Below are positions 1 to 5,684 of a stretch of 8,825 nucleotides of DNA, piece after piece (position 1 is the stretch's first letter; every line of letters starts with the position of its first letter). The DNA comes from an uncultured Eubacteriales bacterium (GTDB lineage: Bacteria > Bacillota > Clostridia > Oscillospirales > Oscillospiraceae). Under the pieces are notes generated by a model. It ran no database searches. It worked only from the letters and a program-made list of their open reading frames with translations, and was not told where the DNA came from. The position numbers and the translations under genes were made by a program. The stretch is taken from assembly GCA_900554275.1 (NCBI GenBank), contig USGS01000068.1, forward strand, positions 1 to 8,825. Direction: 5' to 3'.

Positions 1-220
1 GCACCTGCAGCAGCTCGTCCCGGTCCACCTTGCAGATCAGGGTCCGGGCGCCGTTGTGGTTGGTGATATAGGTGGGGTCCTCGGACAGGATATAGCCCAC
101 GATCTGGTTGATGGGGTCGTACCCCTTTTCCTTCAGCGCCTCATACACGGAGGTAAGGATAAAGTGGATTTGCTCGTCCTTATCCTGGGCGGCGTCAAAC
201 TTTCTGGTGAAATCATCCAT
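1..220 (-). CDS. ireB: IreB family regulatory phosphoprotein (UPF0297/YrzL), 3' end missing
   Basis: The visible 73 codons begin MDDFTRKFDAAQDKDEQIHF and continue with the family hallmarks EALKEKGYDPINQIVGYIL (about residues 29-47), SEDPTYITNHNGAR and KVDRDELL. These match UPF0297/IreB closely. The family is about 80-90 residues long, so only a short C-terminal piece lies off the left edge. IreB is a small cytoplasmic protein. In Enterococcus faecalis it is phosphorylated by the PASTA-type Ser/Thr kinase IreK and affects cephalosporin resistance. The E. faecalis phosphosites are N-terminal threonines; the only N-terminal candidate here is Thr5. The ATG start at 218-220 is supported by an AAAGGGGAG ribosome binding site about 9 bases upstream. 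It lies downstream of pheT on the same strand but has its own promoter. In Bacillus-type genomes the gene usually follows alaS instead. The identification is firm; the signalling role here is inferred from the family. Confidence 0.93.
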   Translation of the reverse strand, partial: MDDFTRKFDAAQDKDEQIHFILTSVYEALKEKGYDPINQIVGYILSEDPTYITNHNGARTLICKVDRDELLQV

Positions 221-254
221 GCGGGCTTTCTCCCCTTTCTATTGATTCACCATT

Positions 255-283
255 AGTATACGCTATTTTTCCGGCGCTGTAAA
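255..283 (-). promoter_or_regulatory. Probable sigma-A promoter of ireB
   Basis: On the minus strand, TTTACA (278-283) is followed by a 17-base spacer and TATACT (255-260). The start of transcription would be near position 248, leaving a short leader with the AAAGGGGAG ribosome binding site. It lies in the 79-base gap between the pheT stop and ireB. I see no hairpin terminator after pheT, so ireB could be transcribed both from here and by read-through from pheST. Confidence 0.7.
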
Positions 284-299
284 GAGGGAAAAACGGATT

Positions 300-2750
300 T
301 TACCGGGTGCGCAGCGCCGCGCCCAGGCGCTTGGTGAGCTTCTTGATGACGCCGGAGGCGCACTCCTCGATCTCCGTGTAGGTCAGGGTCTTTTCCAGGG
401 AGCCGATGGTCAGCCGGATGGTGACGGACTTCTTCCCGGCAGGCACCTGCTTGCCGTGGTACTCGTCCACAAAATCCGCCCCATGGAGCAGGCCGCCCTC
501 CCGGATGCCCTGGGCGATGACGTCGTACATCTGGCTCCACTTCACCTGGCTGTCGAACAGCAGGGAGATGTCGTAGTCGGTCATGGGATACTCCGGCAGG
601 TGGGTGAACCGGTTGGTGCGGGAGCGGAAGGGCTTCAAGGCGTCCACGTCCAGCTCAAACAGCATCACCGCCAGGTTCTTGATGCCGCAGGCCATGGCGG
701 GCTTCCGGGCAAGCAGCGCCAGATTGCCCACCTGCTCCTCGCCAAGGAAGATGTTCAGCCATACCACCTGGTCGGCCCACACCGGGCGCTTCTCCTGGCG
801 GAAGGTGAAGCCCTCCATATGGGTGTACCGGGGCATACTCTCGATAACGCCCTTGGCCCGGCGGAATAGGTCGGTGACGTTCTTGCTGTCACCGGCGAAG
901 GCGCCGGCGATGTTCTTGCGCTGGGAGGGCAGCAGCTCCCGGGGGTCATAGGGGGCGGAATAGTCCGCGTCCTTGAACACCTGGGCCGTTTCAAACAGGG
1001 AGAACTCCGTGAAGTAGCGCTCGTTCTTCACCACGGCCTTGCACAGGTTGGGCAGCAGGGAGGAGCGGATCAGCCGCTCGGAGGGAGACGGCGGGGTGGA
1101 CAGGGCCAGGATCCCGGCGGTGTCCTGCAAAATGGCGTTGACGTACTGCTCGTCCATCCAGGGATAGGTGAAGATCTCCTGCATCCCGCAGCGGATGGCC
1201 AGATACTCCTTGATGCGCCGCTCCAGATCCTTATCCAGCTGGTTGATGGCCCCGTCGAAGGAGGTGGTGATGGGGGCGGCCTCGAAGTTCTCGTAGCCGT
1301 ACATCCGGGCGACCTCCTCCATGATGTCCGCCTGGATGGACACGTCGCCGGTGGAGCGCCATGTGGGCACGACCACGTGCATATTGTCACCGCTGAAGGT
1401 GATGGTGTAGCCCAGCAGCTCCATCTTGTGCCGGATCTCCTCCGGCGGCAGGCGCTTGCCCAGGCGGCGCTCCAGCCAGCTCAGGGCCACGTCGATCTCC
1501 GCCTGCTTCAGATGCTGGGGGTACTGGTCCACAAGACCCGTCACCTGCATTTCGGGGTACAGCTCCCGGAACAGCTGCATAGACAGGTCAAAGGCTTGGT
1601 CGCAGCGCTCCGGATCGATGGCCTTCTCGTAGCGGGCGGACGCCTCCGTGCGGTTGTCGTACCGCAGCGCCGTGCGGCGGATGCCCTTGGCGTCGAAGTT
1701 GGCCACCTCCAGAATGACCTTGCTGGTCTCAGGCAGGATGGAGTCCTTCGCGCCGCCCATGACGCCCGCCAGACCCACCACGCCGGCGTCGTCGGCGATG
1801 ACCAGATCGTCAGAGCTGAGGGTCAGCTCCTTGCCGTTGAGCAGCAGCAGCTTCTCGCCCTCACCGGCCCGCCGCACGATGACGTGACCGGCAATGTGGT
1901 CGGAGTCAAAGGCGTGGGTGGGCTGGCCGGTGGCCAGCATCACGTAGTTGGTGACGTCCACCAGGGCGTTGATGGGGCGCATACCTACCTTCCAAATGCG
2001 GCTCTGCATCTGATAGGGGGAGGGCTTCACGTACAGACCCTCGATCTGCGCGGACAGATACCGGGGGCAGCGCTCCGCGTCCTCCACGGTGACGTGGAAG
2101 CCGGCGGTGTTCTCCACGTTCCGGTCGAAGTGGGGGAATTCCACCATGGGCAGGTCGTACAGCGCCGCGATCTCGCGGGCGATGCCGTAGTGACCCCACA
2201 GGTCAGGCCGGTTGGTCATGGATTTGTTGTCGATCTCCAAAATGATGTCGTTCAGGTCCAGCGCGTCTGCCAGCGGTGTGCCGGCGGGTGCGTCGAACTC
2301 GCTCAGGTCGAGGATGTGCGCCTCCTCCGTGGAGGGGAACAGGCTCTCCAGCCCGATCTCCACCGCACCGCAGATCATGCCGTAGCTCTCCACGCCACGG
2401 AGCTTGCTCTTCTTGATCTCCACAGGCTCGCCCTCGCCGTGCCAGCGGCACACAGAGCCGGGCAGCGCCACGGCCACCTTCATGCCCTCGCGCAGGTTGC
2501 TGCCGCCGCAGACGATGTCCTTGATGTCGCCGCCGCCGATGTCGGTCTTGCACACTCTCAGCTTGTCGGCGTTGGGGTGCTGTTCAATGGTGTTGATGAC
2601 CCCCACCACCATGTCGTGGAAGGCAGCGCCCAGGTCCACGGTGTCCTCCACCTCCACGGTGGACATGGTCAGGTCAAAGGCCAGCTTTTTCAGGTCGGCG
2701 TCCGCCGGCAGCTTCACATAGTCTCTGATCCAATTCAGTGATACTTTCAT
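300..2750 (-). CDS. pheT: Phenylalanine--tRNA ligase beta subunit
   Basis: This 816-residue protein is the usual full length for bacterial PheT, which joins PheS in a cytoplasmic alpha2-beta2 enzyme that charges tRNA-Phe. The N-terminus (MKVSLNWIRDYVKLP) leads into a tRNA-binding EMAP/OB domain at about 40-155 (HPNADKLRVCKTDIG, then KSKLRGVESYGMIC). The B3/B4 editing region, which hydrolyses mischarged Tyr-tRNA, spans about 210-400. It shows VGMRPINALVDVTNYVM, TGQPTHAFD (274-282), LAGVMGG (327-333) and RTEASARYEKAIDP. A B5 domain at about 415-490 contains the acidic DIMEEVARMYGYE segment. The catalytic-like core follows, and a C-terminal anticodon-binding FDX-ACB domain runs from about 715 to the end (LPEYPMTDYDISLLFD). 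The ATG at 2748-2750 has a GGGAGGG ribosome binding site. The gap to the pheS stop is 14 bases, so the two genes are cotranscribed under the pheS T-box. No broken motif was seen. Confidence 0.98.
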   Translation of the reverse strand: MKVSLNWIRDYVKLPADADLKKLAFDLTMSTVEVEDTVDLGAAFHDMVVGVINTIEQHPNADKLRVCKTDIGGGDIKDIVCGGSNLREGMKVAVALPGSVCRWHGEGEPVEIKKSKLRGVESYGMICGAVEIGLESLFPSTEEAHILDLSEFDAPAGTPLADALDLNDIILEIDNKSMTNRPDLWGHYGIAREIAALYDLPMVEFPHFDRNVENTAGFHVTVEDAERCPRYLSAQIEGLYVKPSPYQMQSRIWKVGMRPINALVDVTNYVMLATGQPTHAFDSDHIAGHVIVRRAGEGEKLLLLNGKELTLSSDDLVIADDAGVVGLAGVMGGAKDSILPETSKVILEVANFDAKGIRRTALRYDNRTEASARYEKAIDPERCDQAFDLSMQLFRELYPEMQVTGLVDQYPQHLKQAEIDVALSWLERRLGKRLPPEEIRHKMELLGYTITFSGDNMHVVVPTWRSTGDVSIQADIMEEVARMYGYENFEAAPITTSFDGAINQLDKDLERRIKEYLAIRCGMQEIFTYPWMDEQYVNAILQDTAGILALSTPPSPSERLIRSSLLPNLCKAVVKNERYFTEFSLFETAQVFKDADYSAPYDPRELLPSQRKNIAGAFAGDSKNVTDLFRRAKGVIESMPRYTHMEGFTFRQEKRPVWADQVVWLNIFLGEEQVGNLALLARKPAMACGIKNLAVMLFELDVDALKPFRSRTNRFTHLPEYPMTDYDISLLFDSQVKWSQMYDVIAQGIREGGLLHGADFVDEYHGKQVPAGKKSVTIRLTIGSLEKTLTYTEIEECASGVIKKLTKRLGAALRTR

Positions 2751-2764
2751 TTTTCAGCCCTCCC

Positions 2765-3802
2765 TTAATGGAACTGTTCCAGGAAGCGCAGGTCGGCGCT
2801 GTGGAACAGACGCACGTCGTCCACGCCGTAGCGCATCATCACCAGCCGGTCAAGCCCGATGTTGACATAGAAGCCGGTGTATTCGTTGGGGTCAAGGCCC
2901 GCGGCCTTCAGTACGTTGGGATGGGGCGTGCCGCCGGGCATGACCTCGATCCAGCCCACGTGCTTGCACACACTGCAGCCCTTGCCGCCGCAGACCAGGC
3001 AGCCCATGTCGATCTCAAAGCCCGGCTCGACGAAGGGGAAGAATCCGGCGCGCATACGGACCGGCACATCCCGGCCGAACACCTTGCTCAGAATGCTCTT
3101 GATCATCACCTTGCCGGAGGAGAAGGTGAAATCCTTGTCCACGATCAGCGCCTCGTACTGGAAGAACGCACGCTCGTGCCGGGCGTCGGTGGTCTCGTTG
3201 CGGTAGACGCGGCCGGGATACACGAAGCGGTAGGGGGGCTTGTGGGTCTGCATATAGCGCACTGAGCCGCCGGTCAGATGGGGACGCAGGCACAGCTTGT
3301 CCCAGCACTTGCCGGTGTCGTGGCCCGCCAGCCAGTAGGTGTCCATGCTCTCCCGGGCGGGGTGATCCGGCGGGAAGTTCAGATTGTCGAAGCCGTACAG
3401 CTCGCTGGTGATGTCGTCCTCCTCGTAGATCTCGAAGCCCATGGAGCGGAAAGCGTCGTTCAGGTCGTAGCACATCTGGGTGATGGGGTGCAGGCCGCCG
3501 CTGAGGGGCAGCGTGCCCGGCACGGAGATGTCGAAGTCCGGGTCGACCTCCGAGGCCTTCATCTTCAGCTCGTCACGCCGCGCGTCCAGCAGGGCGGAGA
3601 GCTGGCCCTTTACCTGATTCACCGCCTTGCCCATCTCCGGGCGCAGCGACACATCCAGCTTGGGCAGCTCCTTCATCAGCTCCGTCAGGCTGCCCTGCTT
3701 GCCCAGCAGCGCGGCCTTGATGTCCTGCAGCTCCGTTTCGCTGCGGACAGCCTCGATCCGTGCCTTGCCTTCGGCAAGCAGTTGTTCCAGTTTCTCTTTC
3801 AT
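2765..3802 (-). CDS. pheS: Phenylalanine--tRNA ligase alpha subunit
   Basis: This 345-residue class II synthetase catalytic subunit activates phenylalanine and transfers it to tRNA-Phe together with PheT. The N-terminal coiled coil (about 1-85) contacts tRNA. The catalytic domain shows LHPITQM (104-110), a motif 2 region (YRNETTDARHERAFFQYE, 200-217), the FFPFVEPG strand (254-261), PHPNVL (293-298) and a motif 3 region (GLDRLVMMRYGVDDVRLF, 316-333). Two things differ from the Escherichia coli or Thermus form. First, a CxxC-x4-CxxC insertion at Cys268, 271, 276 and 279 looks like a small zinc knuckle. Second, motif 3 reads YVNIGLDRL instead of the usual FAFGMGIERL type. I have an impression of similar variants in other Clostridia, but this was not checked. 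The start is the ATG at 3800-3802, preceded by AAAGGAGGAAG about 10 bases upstream. An open frame continues 41 codons further up, but it overlaps the T-box terminator and is not a plausible start. Operon partner: pheT. Confidence 0.97.
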   Translation of the reverse strand: MKEKLEQLLAEGKARIEAVRSETELQDIKAALLGKQGSLTELMKELPKLDVSLRPEMGKAVNQVKGQLSALLDARRDELKMKASEVDPDFDISVPGTLPLSGGLHPITQMCYDLNDAFRSMGFEIYEEDDITSELYGFDNLNFPPDHPARESMDTYWLAGHDTGKCWDKLCLRPHLTGGSVRYMQTHKPPYRFVYPGRVYRNETTDARHERAFFQYEALIVDKDFTFSSGKVMIKSILSKVFGRDVPVRMRAGFFPFVEPGFEIDMGCLVCGGKGCSVCKHVGWIEVMPGGTPHPNVLKAAGLDPNEYTGFYVNIGLDRLVMMRYGVDDVRLFHSADLRFLEQFH

Positions 3803-3841
3803 ATCAAGCGCTTCCTCCTTTTGAGAGTTTGATTTAGGGAT

Positions 3842-3880
3842 AAAAAAATGCCTTCCATCCCTCATACAGGGACGAAAGGC
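3842..3880 (-). terminator. T-box intrinsic terminator upstream of pheS
   Basis: On the minus strand a 13-bp stem with two G-U pairs (GCCTTTCGTCCCT at 3868-3880 with AGGGATGGAAGGC at 3850-3862) closes a 5-base loop and is followed by seven T residues (3842-3848). It sits directly after the T-box sequence and about 40 bases before the pheS start codon, as expected for the terminator arm of a T-box switch. Confidence 0.93.
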
Positions 3881-4088
3881 GAACTTCCGTGGTACCACCC
3901 GGCTTCGCAGGCACAGCCTGCGCACTCGTTTCCCGTTAACGGAGGACGACCCGTCCGCGCATTTCCTCGCGGCAGCTCCCAGGCGAACACTGCGGCACTT
4001 CCCGAGCCGGCTTGCAGCCGACGACCGGCTCTCTCTGACGGAGGTGTGAGGTGCAGATTTTCCTGTTCATCACATTTTTTCTTTGATG
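3842..4088 (-). promoter_or_regulatory. T-box riboswitch leader of pheST, probably tRNA-Phe responsive
   Basis: Read on the minus strand, the leader contains the T-box core GGGTGGTACCACGG (3887-3900). This is followed by an intrinsic terminator, and then pheS. The UGGU in the T-box can pair with the ACCA end of a tRNA with discriminator A73, as in tRNA-Phe. Stem I is visible: an apical 7-bp helix (4004-4010 with 4025-4031), then upper (3990-3993/4053-4056) and lower (3980-3983/4062-4065) helices flanking an internal loop. The 3' side of that loop (3984-3989) contains UUC at 3985-3987 followed by G, the right place for a specifier codon and matching Phe. A Stem III-like element (CCGUUAACGG, then AACGAG) and an extra perfect hairpin at 3906-3922 precede the T-box. 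T-boxes of this type let transcription pass the terminator when uncharged tRNA binds. The T-box identity is certain; the exact helix borders are a hand fold. Confidence 0.95.
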
Positions 4089-4094
4089 CAACCA

Positions 4095-4123
4095 TTTATA
4101 CCACACAAAAAAGAAACTTGCAA
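4095..4123 (-). promoter_or_regulatory. Probable promoter of the pheST T-box transcript
   Basis: On the minus strand, TTGCAA (4118-4123) is separated by 17 bases from TATAAA (4095-4100). Transcription would begin near 4088, just before the predicted Stem I. The -35 box matches consensus at four of six positions. It is back to back with the nnrD promoter about 80 bases away. Confidence 0.65.
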
Positions 4124-4174
4124 GCACTTTTTTCCCCTGACGCAACGAAAAAAGCAGAAAGTGCGATTGACAAA

Positions 4175-4185
4175 TGTGCTATACT
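4175..4185 (+). promoter_or_regulatory. Probable extended -10 promoter of the nnrD-lipoprotein-alr run
   Basis: TGTGCTATACT (4175-4185) contains a TGN extension directly before a TATACT -10 box. It lies 32 bases upstream of the nnrD GTG, with the ribosome binding site in between. No good -35 box lies at 16-18 bases. A perfect TTGACA (4167-4172) is present but only 7 bases from the -10 box, too close to act as its normal -35 partner. Confidence 0.5.
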
Positions 4186-4216
4186 ATACAAAAACAACGC
4201 GCAGGGGAGGGGTACC

Positions 4217-5071
4217 GTGTTTGCCATCGACCGGGACTATGTGAAAAGCGCGCTGCCCGCCCGCGACCCGGCGGGCCACAAGGGCACATTCGGCAAGGTC
4301 TGCCTGCTGGGCGGCAGCGTGGGCTATACCGGAGCGCCGGTGCTGTGCGCCCGGGGCGCGGTTCGGGGCGGCTGCGGGCTGGTGTTCCTGGGTGTGCCCC
4401 AGGAGGTCTGGCCCATCGCGGCGGTAAAGTGCGACGAGGCCATGCCCTTCCCGCTGCCCTCCGCGGAGGGCAGGCTCTCTTTGGACGCGGAGGCGGAGCT
4501 GCGCCGCCGCGCCGCCGGGTGCGACGTACTGGCCATCGGCTGCGGCATGGGCCGGGGGGACGAAACCGACGCCCTGACCCGTCGGCTGCTGACGATGGAG
4601 CTTCCGCTGGTTTTGGACGCCGATGGCATAAACGCCCTGTCCGGGCATATAGATGAACTGTCCTGCCGCCGCAGTCTGGTCACAGTGCTGACGCCCCATG
4701 ACGGCGAGCTGGCCCGCATCGGCGGCGATATGGCCGCGCCCCGGGAGAGCGCCGCATCGGACTTCGCTGTCCGCCACGGTGTGTACCTCGTCCGCAAGGG
4801 CCGCCGCACCGTGGTGGCTGCGCCGGACGGACGGTTGGCGGTGAACACCACCGGGAATGACGGCATGGCCAAGGGCGGCAGCGGCGACGTGCTGACGGGC
4901 CTGCTGGCGTCCCTGCTGGCCCAGGGCACAGAGCCCTTCGCCGCCTGCTGCGCCGCCGTATGGCTGCATGGCCGGGCCGGGGATCTGGCCGCCGCCGACA
5001 AGGGCCGCCGGGGCATGACCCCCGTGGATATGATAGAGAAGCTGCCCTATGCATTGAAAGAGGTGGAATAA
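4217..5071 (+). CDS. nnrD: ADP-dependent NAD(P)H-hydrate dehydratase
   Basis: This 284-residue ribokinase-fold protein matches the YjeF C-terminal domain family. The family removes water from damaged, hydrated NADH or NADPH using ADP, restoring the cofactor in the cytoplasm. Family signatures are HKGTFGKVCLLGGSVGYTGA (21-40), LDADGINAL (133-141), TPHDGELARI (159-168) and the nucleotide-site motif NTTGNDGMAKGGSGDVLTG (210-228), whose Asp224 is the expected catalytic residue. There is no N-terminal epimerase (NnrE) domain; the protein begins almost directly at the dehydratase domain, so any epimerase partner must be encoded elsewhere. The start chosen is GTG at 4217, preceded by AGGGGAGGGG at about 4-7 bases. 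The frame stays open upstream to 3848, but that part overlaps the opposite-strand T-box leader and both promoters. It is first in a run with the lipoprotein gene (38 bases downstream), alr and mazF. Confidence 0.94.
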   Translation: MFAIDRDYVKSALPARDPAGHKGTFGKVCLLGGSVGYTGAPVLCARGAVRGGCGLVFLGVPQEVWPIAAVKCDEAMPFPLPSAEGRLSLDAEAELRRRAAGCDVLAIGCGMGRGDETDALTRRLLTMELPLVLDADGINALSGHIDELSCRRSLVTVLTPHDGELARIGGDMAAPRESAASDFAVRHGVYLVRKGRRTVVAAPDGRLAVNTTGNDGMAKGGSGDVLTGLLASLLAQGTEPFAACCAAVWLHGRAGDLAAADKGRRGMTPVDMIEKLPYALKEVE

Positions 5072-5109
5072 GCGGAGAGCCTTCCCGATGAAACAAGGGA
5101 GGGAACACC

Positions 5110-5679
5110 GTGAAAAAGACCGTTTTGCCCATGCTGGCCTGCCTGCTGCTCCTGTGCGGCTGCGGTGGGCGAAAAGCCCTCGACGTGCAGGAGCAGTACC
5201 GCTCCGTCACCTCGGCGGAGCTGGAGGCGGAGGTGGTCAGCTGCGCCGATGCGGCTGGCCGCGTCTTCACCCTGACCTGCCGGTACGATCCGGCGGGCCA
5301 GTCCGTCACCACCGTCAACGCGCCGTCAGAGCTGGCGGGCCTTACCGCCGTGCTGGCGGGGGATACGCTGTCCGTCCGCAGCGGCGACACGCTGCTGCCC
5401 GCCGGCGCGTCCACGGATGTCTGCCCGGCCAACTGCCTGCCCTACCTGCTGGACGCCCTGTCCGGCGGCTACCTTACGGAGCAGAACGAGGAGCAGCTGG
5501 GGGACACGCCCTGTCTGCGCCTGGCACTGGACACCGTGGGCCGCAGCGGCGCGCCGGTGCAATGTGCCGTATGGCTGGACAAGGTGACGCTCATCCCCCT
5601 CTATGGGGAATTTTCACAAAACGGACAGGTGGTGCTGACAGTGAAGATGCTGTCCTTCACCTGCCAAACGGAGGGATAA
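5110..5679 (+). CDS. Putative lipoprotein, LolA/YdcC-like
   Basis: This 189-residue protein has a short basic N-terminus (MKKTV), a hydrophobic stretch and a lipobox LCGC, with Cys18 as the predicted lipidation site. It should be anchored on the outer face of the cytoplasmic membrane. The mature part looks rich in beta strands. Its C-terminal segment (VWLDKVTLIPLYGEFSQNGQ, about 154-173) resembles the LolA fold. Position supports this: in Bacillus subtilis the LolA-like lipoprotein gene ydcC lies directly upstream of alr and ndoA (mazF), the same order as here. The mature region has seven further cysteines (45, 57, 105, 109, 135, 152, 185), which is many for an exported protein. The start is GTG at 5110, with AAGGGAGGG about 7 bases upstream. 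The stop is 5 bases before the alr ATG, indicating one transcript. Lipoprotein is a confident call; the family link is moderate and function unknown. Confidence 0.82.
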   Translation: MKKTVLPMLACLLLLCGCGGRKALDVQEQYRSVTSAELEAEVVSCADAAGRVFTLTCRYDPAGQSVTTVNAPSELAGLTAVLAGDTLSVRSGDTLLPAGASTDVCPANCLPYLLDALSGGYLTEQNEEQLGDTPCLRLALDTVGRSGAPVQCAVWLDKVTLIPLYGEFSQNGQVVLTVKMLSFTCQTEG

Positions 5680-5684
5680 TTATT

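Noticed and set aside
1377..2741. Long plus-strand open frame of 454 codons opposite pheT
   Set aside because: It is antisense to an intact, motif-rich pheT, has no ribosome binding site and shows a low-complexity V/H/Q/G-rich composition typical of the mirror of GC-rich codons.
3803..3925. 41-codon upstream extension of pheS
   Set aside because: It would be translated from the T-box and terminator sequence; the ATG at 3802 has an AAAGGAGGAAG site and matches the PheS N-terminus.
4167..4172. TTGACA as the -35 box of nnrD
   Set aside because: It is only 7 bases from TATACT and 12 from TATACA, outside the normal spacing, so only the extended -10 box was annotated.
3848..4216. Upstream extension of nnrD to 3848
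   Set aside because: It overlaps the opposite-strand T-box leader and both divergent promoters; GTG 4217 has a strong ribosome binding site and fits the family length.
5088..5684. Upstream in-frame extension of alr starting at ATG 5088
   Set aside because: It lies under the lipoprotein gene in another frame and is arginine/glycine-rich without domain features; ATG 5685 has its own ribosome binding site and matches the family N-terminus.
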